From PALSA-270 sp963832765 (GTDB taxonomy: Bacteria; Acidobacteriota; Terriglobia; Terriglobales; Acidobacteriaceae), in the NCBI GenBank assembly GCA_963832765.1, contig CAWHVI010000004.1, positions 402,909 to 466,908 of the forward strand: a stretch of DNA of 64,000 nt, in the 5' to 3' direction. Of this stretch, positions 30,201 to 39,313 are shown piece after piece. The notes under the pieces were generated by a model. It saw only the letters and a list, made by a program, of their open reading frames with translations. It searched no databases and was not told where the DNA came from. Every line of letters begins with the position of its first letter. Position 1 is the stretch's first letter. The position numbers were made by a program, and so were the translations under genes.

Positions 30201-30709
30201 GGCGCCAGCTGAAAAACGGTCCTTCCGTTAAGTGGCAACTCGGCAACATCGCGTCGCGTCACCAGTGTCTGCACTTCGGACGATTCGGTTTGTACAAGAG
30301 GGGCCCCCGCCGTGACCTGCACGTGCTCCTGCACCTGGCCAACCTCGAGTTTTAAAGTTAATGCCACGCGCCCGTTGACCTGGAGACTGACCCCATTCTG
30401 TTGCGTTGTCTTGAACCCCGCGATCGAGGCCGTCACCGAATACTCTCCGGGAATCAGGTTGGGAACCACAAAATCACCGGTGTCCCCGGTTTGCGTTTTT
30501 CCGGCGACCCCTGTGGCGACGTTCGTGACGACAATGGTCGCCTTGGGCACCGCGCTTCCTTGAGGGTCAAGGACGGTGCCCGCAATGGTTCCGCGCTCCA
30601 CTTGAGCCTGGACGGTGCTCGATACGACACCCAGGCCGGCAAGCAATACGATTGCCGCAAACACAAACCATTTCGGAGTGAGAAACTTCCCGCGTTGTTT
30701 TGTTTTCAT
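27284..30709 (-). CDS. TonB-dependent receptor with carboxypeptidase-regulatory-like domain (Oar-like)
   Basis: 1,141 residues from ATG 30709; a start at 30745 would add 12 residues ahead of the signal peptide. The signal peptide is KWFVFAAIVLLAGLGVV, ending near VQAQ. An N-terminal carboxypeptidase-regulatory domain follows (IAGTVLDPQGSAVPKATIVV, PNLIPGEYSVTASIAGFKTT), then the plug (RRDVAELPLNGRTVFQLAPL) and a long beta-barrel ending in the C-terminal aromatic signature IQLVLKFSF. It imports large substrates across the outer membrane using TonB energy. Its place ahead of CRTAC1, GH42 and GH97 genes on the same strand suggests a glycan-derived substrate. No SusD partner is present in the window. 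Confidence 0.92.
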   Translation of the reverse strand: MKTKQRGKFLTPKWFVFAAIVLLAGLGVVSSTVQAQVERGTIAGTVLDPQGSAVPKATIVVTNVATGVAGKTQTGDTGDFVVPNLIPGEYSVTASIAGFKTTQQNGVSLQVNGRVALTLKLEVGQVQEHVQVTAGAPLVQTESSEVQTLVTRRDVAELPLNGRTVFQLAPLVAGVNNGRPSSNANSTSIPDNARAQQGLGANGQTQDQNTYLLDGVFNNQVNQGLIAILPPLEAIQEFSVETSNFMPEIGRGGMVMNVTLKSGTNKFHGSAFDFLRNSSLDAANYFDAPTPDNPERLPHFVRNQFGGTFGGPIIKDKTFFFVDYQGTRENKGETLNTVVPTAASRAGDFSGTDQTIFDPATACGFGANPACAVVGGNPVLTRTQFAGNKIDPSRFNSAAVGVLQYIPLPNSTIFTNGQGIFHSTAGRLHTEDSFDIKVDHQLTSKDSLNARFSFGNSYTVLPGSFEDYPQYKPAVGTAGGLIGDVSNPARSADLEEIHTFSPHIQNEFRAAYIRSGADATQIGYGHNYADQLGIPNVNITPNNSGFPGIHVQHLNGIGESAFFPLIELENVYQALDNVTFVRGSHTMKAGVDIKEIRRAFTQILGSPAASFSFGGDFTSDPQNPNPSATGNGIADFLLGIPDGASITVNAGAQTIETTEFSGYWQDTWRATPNLTLNYGVRYDLFTPQIVASNKMSTFDFQTQELILPNQDNCQGVYCNRSFTTTDWNNFSPRFGFAYKMGRQGVVRASYGMFYAPEEQDGLQMTQNPPFVGGSSFVNEANQGGTQVINRTLDMGLPPGNALIPITNPSGSIYFVTPRKPTAYTEQWSLGVEREIATNLVAEIAYVGNSSMHLRDQTNPDQPLLGNAPVVPVPGIEGSQTSVLYPFHNTLPNVTGMYDIKQDGRGSYNGLQASLTKRFSHGLSFMTNYTWSHMIQVGYFDGVGAQDYRNPDAEKRNGDSDMRHRFVFSGLYELPFGHGKPLAGGASGIANGIIGGWQLGTATIINTGTPFTVGGGYDRPNQLCNGNLSKGQRSITHWFDANCYAVPDPVTDVNFGGFYIPYGNTAPNTLFGPGQVNVDFSLFKTFMIGENKRLEFRGEAFNAFNTPHFSPPDAWITDSTVGQIFSTASDSRQIQLVLKFSF

Positions 30710-31041
30710 ATGGAAACCGCCGCCTCCGCGATCATTTGATTTCATTCGAACCAGCGTTCCTGACCGGACAATCTAAGCCTGGCCGCTGTGCACTCTGAGC
30801 GGCGTTTGACGAGTTGAACTATTGGCTGTGCTACATTATTTGTAGTGAGCTTTGTTCAAATTGGGTGCGGGTCAGTTTTTATCGCAACCTAAGCAGCATT
30901 GTCAAGAATATTGTGAAGGGAATACCGGCGTTTCACTCCTCCGCCGAATTTTGTTCAACGGTTTGTCGGGCACAGGCAAACGCGCGGCGGGTCGCCTTCG
31001 ATTGACAAGCCACAGACCTCGTGATAATGGTTCGGAGGAAC

Positions 31042-32706
31042 ATGAACTATTTGAACCGTGTTCAGTTCATCCTGTGGGCGATGCTCTTGGTCGTGCGCCC
31101 GGCAGCCGGCCAGCCCGATCCTCGCCATCCAGCCGGATCCGGCAAAACCGCGGTTTTGGCTGAAATCGCCTCCAAACAACTACGTCTGGGGAATGTTGAA
31201 GGGGCCGAATCGGCCCTACGGGAGGCCATTTCCTTAGGAGACAAGGACCCTCAGGCCCACAACCTTCTCGGTCTCATTTGTGACCAGACTAGCCGTCGGC
31301 AGGAAGCCATCCAGGAGTATCAAACCGCCTTGCAGTTGGCCCCGGACTTTCTTGCTGCTCGAAACAATCTAGGGGCATCTTTTTTGCGGCAGGGAGAACT
31401 GGATCGCGCTCTCGCCGAATTTGAGCAGTCACTAAAATCGGCGCCGAATGACGTGACGGCCAACTATAACGTTGGGATTATCCGCGCCCGTCAGGGCCTT
31501 CTACCCGAAGCCATCGCCGCTTTGGAACGCGCCCAAAAATCCGCCCCGACCGACGGTTCCGTACTGTACGAGTTGGCAGGAGCGCAGGCTCGGTCCGGGC
31601 AAGCCGCAAAGGCGCTGGAAACCCTTGCGGCGGCGCGCCGCGTGAACCCCGGCAATCCAATGGTTCTGTTGCGGCTCGCCGAATTGGAAACAGCTGGTGG
31701 TTCGTACGCTCCAGCGATGACCAGCTATGAATCTCTCCTCGACGCACTCCGAGAGAATGCTTTGCCCAAGGCTACGGAACACGCAATTATTAATGAGGCG
31801 GTTGAAAGCCTCTCGCGCCTCCTGTCCGCCGAGCCGGATGCAGACCGAGCCAAACTTTTGCTGGCCAAATTCGAATTTGCGGACGGAGACGATCAAAACA
31901 CGCTGAAGACGCTAGCTTCTGTGTCCGAAGGAGCCAGGAGTGCGGATTATTTCGACCTTGCGGGATTGACCTTGGGCGCGGCTGGCCAATTGCAGGAAGC
32001 CATCAGCGCGCTGATAAAAGCTATAAGCTTGGCTCCGAAGCGCGGCGACCTTTTGTTCCATATCGGAAGCATCTACCAAAAAGCGGGAGATAACGAAACC
32101 GCCATAAGAATGTTCAAGCGCGCCCTCGCCTCCGGAGATCATTCTCCTGAAACCCAATTCGCTCTTGCGCTGAGTTACTTCAACTTCGGTAGCTATCGCG
32201 ATGCGATCGACGCTTGCGAACGCGCGATCCTATCTTCCAAGAATTTTGCCCCCGCATACCTGTTGATGGGCCGCTCATACGCCAAGCTCTCGCAACCTAA
32301 GGCGGCCATTTCTGCTCTCCGCAAGTCTATTCTGTTGAATCCCGGCTGCGAACAATGCAACTATCAGCTCGCCCTGGTTCTTCTGAATACCGCGGAAGGG
32401 AATGAACCGGTTGCCTTGCTCAGGAAAGTGATTCGTATTAATCCTGCGAACGCATCGGCGCATTACGAGCTCGGCAAGGAACTGGCAAAACAGAAACGCA
32501 ACTCAGAAGCGGTGCGCGAATTGGAAACCGCGATTCAGCTACAGCCCGAGTTTGACCAAGCCTACTACCAGCTCGGAAGACTCTACCTCGCCATGGGGAA
32601 AAAAGATGAGGCGATTGCCAGCTTGAACGCGGCAAAGGAAATAAAACAAAAGCAGTTGGAGGCTGCTCAAGAACGGTTGAGCAAAACAGCGCCACCCAGC
32701 CGGTAA
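31042..32706 (+). CDS. Exported tetratricopeptide repeat protein
   Basis: 554 residues. The ATG at 31042 follows GGAGGA closely; upstream starts at 31021 and 31027 lack a ribosome site. The signal peptide is MNYLNRVQFILWAMLLVVRP with cleavage near AAGQ. The rest is TPR repeats, about 12 of them (for example AHNLLGLICDQTSRRQEAIQ, AHYELGKELAKQKRNSEAVR, AYYQLGRLYLAMGKKDEAIA). It is transcribed away from the TonB receptor, sharing a 330-base intergenic region at 30710-31041, where I could not define a promoter. It probably scaffolds protein contacts in the periplasm; no partner is evident. Confidence 0.88.
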   Translation: MNYLNRVQFILWAMLLVVRPAAGQPDPRHPAGSGKTAVLAEIASKQLRLGNVEGAESALREAISLGDKDPQAHNLLGLICDQTSRRQEAIQEYQTALQLAPDFLAARNNLGASFLRQGELDRALAEFEQSLKSAPNDVTANYNVGIIRARQGLLPEAIAALERAQKSAPTDGSVLYELAGAQARSGQAAKALETLAAARRVNPGNPMVLLRLAELETAGGSYAPAMTSYESLLDALRENALPKATEHAIINEAVESLSRLLSAEPDADRAKLLLAKFEFADGDDQNTLKTLASVSEGARSADYFDLAGLTLGAAGQLQEAISALIKAISLAPKRGDLLFHIGSIYQKAGDNETAIRMFKRALASGDHSPETQFALALSYFNFGSYRDAIDACERAILSSKNFAPAYLLMGRSYAKLSQPKAAISALRKSILLNPGCEQCNYQLALVLLNTAEGNEPVALLRKVIRINPANASAHYELGKELAKQKRNSEAVRELETAIQLQPEFDQAYYQLGRLYLAMGKKDEAIASLNAAKEIKQKQLEAAQERLSKTAPPSR

Positions 32707-32709
32707 ATG

Positions 32710-33177
32710 ACTCGCCCGGCCGTCACTTTACAATTGGGGAAGGCCGTGACCGCGGAGGTGGAGGGACCGTGATCATTGGCCAAACCTGCCTGCCAAGTAT
32801 TGCCCCACGGGTAGCGGGACGTCTCCTGGCCGCCGGCCGCATACTGCCATTCCTCTTCGGTCGGCAGGCGTTTGCCGGCCCAACGCGAGGGGGTGAATAC
32901 ATTCGGACTCAGCGACATGTCGGGTAACGTGTGGCAGTGGACGGAGAGTGAAAGGAACGATGGGAACCGCTACGCTTTGCTGCGCGGAGGCTCGTTCTAT
33001 CAAGTCAGCGGGTCGGGCTGGTATTTCGACCGGTTCGTCAAGATGGGCTTTCGGTGGGCGAATGGTCAGCTCGACCCACGCCCTACCATGCAAAAATGTT
33101 TCTCATGTCCCCCAGTATGGACCGCAAAGCAGACATAGGCTTTCGCTGTGTGAAGGAGGCAGAGCAAGCTTCAAGAC
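32710..33177. pseudogene. Formylglycine-generating-enzyme (FGE-sulfatase) domain remnant with an internal inversion
   Basis: The minus strand from about 32888 to 32710 encodes WAGKRLPTEEEWQYAAGGQE then RYPWGNTWQAGLAND, the front half of an FGE-sulfatase domain. The plus strand from about 32884 encodes VNTFGLSDMSGNVWQWTES and LLRGGSFYQVSGSGWYFDRF, the next part. A further frame shift gives FLMSPSMDRKADIGFRCVKE, the family C-terminus. The front half therefore appears flipped in place relative to the rest. No intact frame or N-terminus remains. FGE domains convert a sulfatase Cys to formylglycine or act as binding modules. The gene is dead, or the inversion is an assembly artefact. Confidence 0.7.
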
Positions 33178-33207
33178 CATGATGGTGGGCATCATTGCTG
33201 TTCTCCG

Positions 33208-36200
33208 TTACCCAATACGCACGGCGCGGCGCTTCATTAGGTAGAAGAACACAGGTACAAGGATCAACACATGGACCGTCGACGTGATCATTCCGCCGAC
33301 GATGGGCGCAGCGATCGGCTTCATCACGTCGGATCCGATTCCTGTTTCCCACAGGATGGGCCCAAGACTGAGAATGACGGCTGTGACCGTCATCAGCTTG
33401 GGGCGGAGGCGTTGAACCGCGCCGTCAATTGCGGCCTGTTCCACATCGACGTCGGTTAAAGGAGTACCCAGCGCCATCCGATGCTGCAGCGCCTCGTGCA
33501 GGTAAACGACCATGACGACGCCGGTTTCGACGGCGATCCCGAACAACGCAATGTATCCAACCCATACCGCGACGCTGAAGTTGTATCCCAGCAACCACTG
33601 GAGAAGAAGTCCTCCCGACATAGCGTAGAGGGTGGGAAAGATCAGCATGGCAGCTTCGGCGGCCGATTTGAAGACCATATACAGCAAGATAAAGATGACA
33701 AAGAACACGATGGGCAGAATGATCTTGAGCCTTTCCTTTGCGCGCAGCTCAAATTCATATTCGCCGGCCCAGCGGTAGGTGTACCCCGCGGGCATCACCA
33801 ATTTCGCCTTCAGCAATTTGTCGGCCTGATTTACAAATCCGCCGTAGTTCTTGGTTTTCAAATCGAGAAATACGTAACCGGTCAGCGTCCCGTCCTCGTC
33901 ACGGATCATGGCTGGGCCGCGAGAGAAAAAGACGCGAGCCACTTCGTTGATGGGAATTTGTGCGCCGGAAGGAGTGCCGATCAAGCTGCGGCCCACAGCC
34001 ACAGGGTCGTCCCGAAAACCACGCTCGTAGCGAACATTGATGGGAAAACGTTCGCGTCCCTCCACGTTTTGCGCAACATCCGCGCCGCCAACGGCAGAAG
34101 TAATCACTCGTTGCACGTCTCCTACGGTAAGCCCGTAGCGCGCAGCCTCCAGCCGGTTCACATCGATGTTCAGATAGAAGCCTTGCGATACCTTCTCGGC
34201 AAACACGGAATTCGTCGTCGGCATCGTAGAAAGGATTTGCTGGATGCGGGAACCGATCTCCTGAATCTGGTTCAGGTCCGGCCCCTGGATCTTTAGGCCT
34301 ACCGGAGTCTTGATGCCGGTCAACTCCATGTCGAGCCGGCTGGCCACCGGCATGGTCCAGGTGTTGGTCAAGCCTGGGAATTGCAGTTTCTCGTCCATTT
34401 CCTGAATCAGCTTTTCGTAGGTCATGCCACGGCGCCACTGTTCGCGTGGTTTGAGCATGATGGTTGTGTCGTACATGTCGAGCGGAGCGTTATCGGTGGC
34501 GCTGTCGGAGCGCCCTACTGTGCCGAAAACCGTCGACACTTCGGGAAAAGAACGGATGACACGGTCCTGCTCCTGCATGAGAGCAGTTGCCTGGGTAATT
34601 GAGATGCCTGGCAGCGCGCTCGGCATATAGAGAGACGATCCTTCATACAGCGGCGGCATGAATTGGCTGCCTAGCTTGAAATACAAGGGAATCGTCACCG
34701 CCAGAAAAACCAAATTCACGGCGATGACCAGCTTCCAGTGACGCAAACACCACCGCAGAACGGGAAGATAGAGGGCATGAGTCACGCGCGCCGCGGGGTT
34801 CTTGGATTCCGGCCGCAAACGTCCACGAATGAATAACGGCATCAGCACGGGCACCAGGGTGATCGAGAGCAATGAGGAGAAAACCAGAGCCGAGGTTTTG
34901 GTCCAGGCCAGCGGCCGAAACATGCGCCCCTCTTGCGCTTCGAGCAAGAACACCGGGAGGAATGAGACCAGAATGATGATCAGAGAGTAGAACAGCGCCG
35001 GACCGACCTGCTTGGCCGCCCCCAACAAAATGGCCCGGCGCTTTGCGTCATCGATCTGTTCGCCGGGAGCGAGGCCACTGCGTTCCGCAAGATGCTTGTA
35101 CCCGTTCTCGACCATCACAATGGCCGCGTCTATCAGCACGCCGATTGCTAAGGCCAAACCGCCGAGCGACATCACATTCGAGCTGACGTGCAGGAAATAC
35201 ATGGGAATGAACGCGCCCAAAACAGCGATGGGCAAGGTGATGATCGGCACCAGCGCCGACCGGAGATGAAACAGGAATGCGAGGCTCACGAAGCTGACAA
35301 TGATGGCTTCCTCGATCAAATCGCGCTTAAGCGTTTTGATCGACTCATCAATCAGCCACGAACGATCGTAGGCTGACACTACTTCGACGCCGGGCGGCAG
35401 CGACGGCGCAATCTGCCGCAGCTTGGCCTTAACGCCGTTGATCACGTCCAGGGCGTTCATGCCGTAGCGCATCACTACAATTCCGCCGACGGTTTCGCCT
35501 TCGCCCTGCCAATCGGCCGCGCCTCGGCGCACATCGGGGCCGAACGCAACCGTCCCCAAATCACGCACCAGCACCGGCGTTCCGTTTTTTGTAGCAACGG
35601 GAACGTTCTCCAGATCCTGCAGTGAGCGCAAGTAGCCGAGGCCGCGCACCATGTATTCCGCGCCACTCATTTCCAGCACGTCGCCACCGACCTCGTTCGT
35701 GCTATCCCTAACGCGATCGATCACAGTCGAAACCGGAATGCCATAGGAGAACAGCTTGTTGGGATCGAGCCTCACCTGATACTGGCGGACATAGCCGCCG
35801 ATTGTGGCTACTTCCGCGACGCCAGGCACAGTTTCCAACTGGTAGCGCAGGTACCAGTCCTGCAGGGCACGCAGATCAGCCAGGTTCTTGGTGTGCGTGC
35901 GGTCGATAAGCGCGTATTCATACACCCAACCCGCCCCCGTCGCATCCGGACCGATGGCGGGATGTACATCCGGCGGAAGCCGGCCCGATATCTGTTGCAG
36001 ATATTCGGTCACGCGAGAGCGCGCCCAGTAAAGGTCCGTGCCATCCTCGAAGACCACGAAAACGTAGGAGTCTCCAAACATAGTTTGCGCGCGCACGCCT
36101 TTGACGTGTGGCGCGGACAGCAGAGTTGTGACTAGAGGATAGGTGACCTGATCCTCAATCACGTTGGGCGGCTCTCCCGGCCACTCGGTGTGAATGACTA

Positions 36201-36342
36201 CCTGCACATCGCTGATGTCGGGTAGCGCATCGAGGGGAATCCGGTACATACACCAGATTCCTGCCGCAATCAGGAAAGCAACTCCTGTGAACACCAGGAA
36301 GCGGTTGCGCTCACACACTTCGATGATTCGCGAGATCATCAC
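33208..36342 (-). CDS. cusA: CusA/CzcA-family heavy-metal efflux RND transporter
   Basis: 1,044 residues with the RND architecture: a first helix (FLVFTGVAFLIAAGIWCMYR), a large periplasmic porter domain, six helices in the middle, a second porter domain and five helices at the end. HME-type signatures are PLDALPDISDVQVVIHTEWP and GLALAIGVLIDAAIVMVENG, the helix carrying the proton-relay Asp. It exports monovalent or divalent metal ions from the periplasm and membrane by proton antiport. The ATG overlaps the stop of the adaptor gene by four bases (ATGA). It is the third gene of a C-B-A operon. Copper/silver is preferred as substrate because of the FixH-fused adaptor and the Cys/His-rich upstream protein; other metals are possible. 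Confidence 0.93.
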   Translation of the reverse strand: MMISRIIEVCERNRFLVFTGVAFLIAAGIWCMYRIPLDALPDISDVQVVIHTEWPGEPPNVIEDQVTYPLVTTLLSAPHVKGVRAQTMFGDSYVFVVFEDGTDLYWARSRVTEYLQQISGRLPPDVHPAIGPDATGAGWVYEYALIDRTHTKNLADLRALQDWYLRYQLETVPGVAEVATIGGYVRQYQVRLDPNKLFSYGIPVSTVIDRVRDSTNEVGGDVLEMSGAEYMVRGLGYLRSLQDLENVPVATKNGTPVLVRDLGTVAFGPDVRRGAADWQGEGETVGGIVVMRYGMNALDVINGVKAKLRQIAPSLPPGVEVVSAYDRSWLIDESIKTLKRDLIEEAIIVSFVSLAFLFHLRSALVPIITLPIAVLGAFIPMYFLHVSSNVMSLGGLALAIGVLIDAAIVMVENGYKHLAERSGLAPGEQIDDAKRRAILLGAAKQVGPALFYSLIIILVSFLPVFLLEAQEGRMFRPLAWTKTSALVFSSLLSITLVPVLMPLFIRGRLRPESKNPAARVTHALYLPVLRWCLRHWKLVIAVNLVFLAVTIPLYFKLGSQFMPPLYEGSSLYMPSALPGISITQATALMQEQDRVIRSFPEVSTVFGTVGRSDSATDNAPLDMYDTTIMLKPREQWRRGMTYEKLIQEMDEKLQFPGLTNTWTMPVASRLDMELTGIKTPVGLKIQGPDLNQIQEIGSRIQQILSTMPTTNSVFAEKVSQGFYLNIDVNRLEAARYGLTVGDVQRVITSAVGGADVAQNVEGRERFPINVRYERGFRDDPVAVGRSLIGTPSGAQIPINEVARVFFSRGPAMIRDEDGTLTGYVFLDLKTKNYGGFVNQADKLLKAKLVMPAGYTYRWAGEYEFELRAKERLKIILPIVFFVIFILLYMVFKSAAEAAMLIFPTLYAMSGGLLLQWLLGYNFSVAVWVGYIALFGIAVETGVVMVVYLHEALQHRMALGTPLTDVDVEQAAIDGAVQRLRPKLMTVTAVILSLGPILWETGIGSDVMKPIAAPIVGGMITSTVHVLILVPVFFYLMKRRAVRIG

Positions 36343-37913
36343 ATGCCTCCTGCAACGCTCACGACCAATTGTTTGGAAGTGATCCGTTGCCCGTCACGCT
36401 GCGCGGTGATCGTCACCTGGTAGGAACCACCGCTGGGCAGATCAAGCGAGCCTTCATAAATTCCGTCGCTCCGGGCTGTCAGTGTGGCGACCTTCTTGAT
36501 GGCCGCCATGCCCATCGCCGGCATGGCCGGCATGTAGAAAGTTACGTTCACCTGAGCCTCCGTGACCGGCTTGCCACCAGCGCCCGTGAGCTTCACGCGC
36601 ACGGAATTGTCTCCTTTTTGAGGTGGGGACGGTTCGGTGCTGAAGTCAACCGTCACTTCCTCCGTGGACATGTTCATTGACGCCGCTTCGCCGGCCCCGG
36701 GTGGAGGAGGCGCGAACGATCCGATGGCTGCCTGTAACTGCGCCTCCGAATCCACGAGGAAGTTGGCGGAACTCACGATCCTGTCGCCCGCGTGCAGTCC
36801 CTTCGTGACCACCACGTGATCGTCGAGACGTGGGCCGATTTCAATCTCACGAGGTTCGAGGTATCCGCCGCCATGATCGATGAAGGCGACTTCATGCGTC
36901 CCCGCCTGCAACGCGGCTGAGGCTGGAATCACCAACTGGCGCCCCAGTGGGACGTTGATGTTAACGTTCACGAACATGCCGGGCTTCAGCGCGATTCCTG
37001 GATTGCTGAAGACGAGCCGAACCCGCACGGTGCGGGTCACCGGATCAACCTGCGGCAAGATTTGCTCGATGCGCCCCCGGAAATTCCTCCCTGGATAAGC
37101 ATCCACCGTCACTGTTGTCGGGGTTCCCGGCTTGAGCTGCCCAACGTCGGTTTGGTAGACGTTCGCGTTGACCCAGACGCTGGAGAGATCCGCGATCGTG
37201 TAGAGCTTCGTCTCGGCTTGCGCGTATTGATTAGGCAGCGCGTTGAACTCGGTGATGTAGCCGGAGGCGGGTGAGTCAATCGTGACATCGTGCTGCACGG
37301 TGCCCGCTTTTTCCAGCCTGTCAACCTCGCTTGCCGGCACGCCGAATTGGCGCAGCCGGTCAGCGGCGGCCTGCAGCAGCCAATCACGTTCTTTGGCGGC
37401 CGTTCCGTGCCCGTCGGTCGAGAAAGTATGCTGGCTTTCCTTGGCCAGCAGGTATTCCTGTTCCGTGCTGACCAGTTCCTGGCTGTAGATGGTGAACAAC
37501 GGCTGACCTTTGCGGACGTACTGATATGTGGCATTGGCAAAGACCTTCTGGATCCAGCCAGGAAAGCGAGTTTGCACATAGGCGAGGCGGCGCTCGTCCA
37601 CATCCACGTTGCCCGGCACGCGCAATTCGTTACTGATGGTGCGCATTTCCACGGTTGCGGTGGTCACGCCGATGGCTTGCAAGCGCTGCGGCGAAAGCTG
37701 CACCGGGGCGAGTTGCGGGGCGGACGCCGAGGGAGCGGTAGCGACGGCCGTGACTGGATGTTCCGGAACATCGGGCCCTTTGGCCGCGACAATATTGTTC
37801 GGTTCAGGAGCATGGTGGGCGGTTTCCGAAGCGACATAGGCGAGCGCGCCAACCAGAGCAAGGCAAGCTGCCAGGGCGATCAGGAAAGCGTGCTTGTACC
37901 TTTGTTCCGTCAT
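36339..37913 (-). CDS. cusB: CusB-type RND efflux adaptor with C-terminal FixH-like domain
   Basis: 524 residues. An N-terminal helix (HAFLIALAACLALVGALAYV) anchors a periplasmic adaptor: a barrel-sandwich hybrid with GNVDVDERRLAYVQTRFPGW, a helical hairpin (residues 150-210), and lipoyl and beta-barrel parts (GYITEFNALPNQYAQ, SSVWVNANVYQTDVGQ, then TVTVDAYPGRNFRGRIEQIL). Residues 425-524 form a FixH/YtkA-like beta domain containing the Met-rich FYMPAMPAMGMA. That motif could bind copper or silver and pass it to the pump (inference). The gene overlaps the TolC gene by four bases upstream and the cusA gene by four bases downstream, so translation is coupled. Confidence 0.9.
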   Translation of the reverse strand: MTEQRYKHAFLIALAACLALVGALAYVASETAHHAPEPNNIVAAKGPDVPEHPVTAVATAPSASAPQLAPVQLSPQRLQAIGVTTATVEMRTISNELRVPGNVDVDERRLAYVQTRFPGWIQKVFANATYQYVRKGQPLFTIYSQELVSTEQEYLLAKESQHTFSTDGHGTAAKERDWLLQAAADRLRQFGVPASEVDRLEKAGTVQHDVTIDSPASGYITEFNALPNQYAQAETKLYTIADLSSVWVNANVYQTDVGQLKPGTPTTVTVDAYPGRNFRGRIEQILPQVDPVTRTVRVRLVFSNPGIALKPGMFVNVNINVPLGRQLVIPASAALQAGTHEVAFIDHGGGYLEPREIEIGPRLDDHVVVTKGLHAGDRIVSSANFLVDSEAQLQAAIGSFAPPPPGAGEAASMNMSTEEVTVDFSTEPSPPQKGDNSVRVKLTGAGGKPVTEAQVNVTFYMPAMPAMGMAAIKKVATLTARSDGIYEGSLDLPSGGSYQVTITAQRDGQRITSKQLVVSVAGGM

Positions 37914-39247
37914 TTCGTCACCTCCGGGGCGGCCGGCGAGTTGACCCGGTTGATCGGAGCGCCGACTGCCAGCTCCAGGTCAGCGAACTGGGTTTCGAAG
38001 TCGGCGAGCGCCTGGAAATAAGCAAGGTCAATGTCAACCACGCTGGTTTGGCTATCGAGCAGATTGAGAAAATCGGTTCGGTCGTTTTCGTACGCGATCA
38101 CGGTCGAGCGCAGTGTGGCCTCGGCCTGAGGCTGCAGCGCATCGTGATAGACGTCTGCTAGACGCTTCGCCGCCCTAACTTGCGCCAACGCTTCCTGGAT
38201 TTGGCCGAAGGCGGCATTCCGCAGGGCCGCCAGCTCCGCTTCCTGCTCGCTGGCCTTGGCTTTGGCTTCGGCAATCTCGGAATCGTGTTTGCGATGGTTC
38301 AGCCACGGCAGGCTGATCGTGCCCTCGATCATGTACCGATTTCGCTTGTCGTTGCCGTCCGGCATCAGCATGTACCCGGCCGCAACCGTGAAATCCGGCG
38401 TATAAGCTTTGGAAGCGAGAGCCTGCTCCTGCTGGCTCTTCTCAAGAGCAGCTTGCGCTTGCGCAAGGTCGGGCCTGGATGCAAGCGCCAGTTTCTCCAG
38501 CGTCTCCGTACCCGGCAGGTGATCGGGAATGCCGTAGTCTCCCCGAACGTTGATGGGCGTGGCCGGATCGCGCCCCACCAGTGTGTTCAAACGGGCGCGG
38601 GCGACGTCGGCATCTTTTTCGAAATGAATCAGGTGTTCGGCGAGACGGGTGAGTGCGACCTGCGCCTTGAGGATGTCCTGCTGCGGCACTTTGCCGACCG
38701 TGTATTTGATCCGCGCGGCATCGACTGCCTGGCGTGCGATGGCGACGTGCTCATCATGAATGCGCAGCTCGTCCTGCGCGCGCAGCAGATCGTAAAAGGC
38801 TCTGCGTACCTGCACGCGCACATCCAGCCGCACGTTTTCCAGCGCCGCCTTTGCCGCGGTCACATCGATGCGCGCAATGTTGCTGCGGAGACCGCGCTTG
38901 CCAAAGCCAGGGAAGGTCTGGCTCACCATGAACATGTTCTGCGCCGCGTTGTAATTCCAAGGCTGGCTCAGGGGCGCGCCCCATCCCCGATAGCCGAGCA
39001 TGGGATCATCGAGCGCGCCAGCGGCAGGCACCCGAGCCTCAACCACGGCCAACTGCCGAACGGCAACGCGGATATCAGGATTGCCGATCAGCGCCATCTG
39101 CTCGATTTCCTCGAGTGTCAATGCGGGGCCGGAGCCTTCGGAGTGCTGGGGTTGCGGCAGCAACGCATCCGTTGCCAGGAACGGATCCTCCGCGTTGGCT
39201 GTAATCGCACACGCGCACAGCAGAAGCAGTACGTGCAGGAATTTCAT
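37910..39247 (-). CDS. TolC-family outer-membrane efflux protein (CusC-like)
   Basis: 445 residues. The start ATG 39247 has GGAGAG just upstream; the longer ORF begins at a TTG. The signal peptide MKFLHVLLLLCACAITANA is followed by two outer-membrane-efflux repeats of long helices (LTLEEIEQMALIGNPDIRVA, then LRVDVRVQVRRAF-type helices and ATLRSTVIAYENDRTDFLNL). It forms the outer-membrane channel of the tripartite metal pump, acting with the adaptor and RND genes that follow with four-base overlaps. The family is clear; the metal is inferred from the operon. Confidence 0.9.
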   Translation of the reverse strand: MKFLHVLLLLCACAITANAEDPFLATDALLPQPQHSEGSGPALTLEEIEQMALIGNPDIRVAVRQLAVVEARVPAAGALDDPMLGYRGWGAPLSQPWNYNAAQNMFMVSQTFPGFGKRGLRSNIARIDVTAAKAALENVRLDVRVQVRRAFYDLLRAQDELRIHDEHVAIARQAVDAARIKYTVGKVPQQDILKAQVALTRLAEHLIHFEKDADVARARLNTLVGRDPATPINVRGDYGIPDHLPGTETLEKLALASRPDLAQAQAALEKSQQEQALASKAYTPDFTVAAGYMLMPDGNDKRNRYMIEGTISLPWLNHRKHDSEIAEAKAKASEQEAELAALRNAAFGQIQEALAQVRAAKRLADVYHDALQPQAEATLRSTVIAYENDRTDFLNLLDSQTSVVDIDLAYFQALADFETQFADLELAVGAPINRVNSPAAPEVTK

Positions 39248-39313
39248 AATTCTCTCCGTCAATTAGGGGCAACACTTCGGGATTGCGCCAAACACACGTG
39301 GACGGAGATTGGG

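Noticed and set aside
27284..30709. SusC/SusD pair
   Set aside because: The receptor is Oar-like, and no SusD-type lipoprotein is found on either side.
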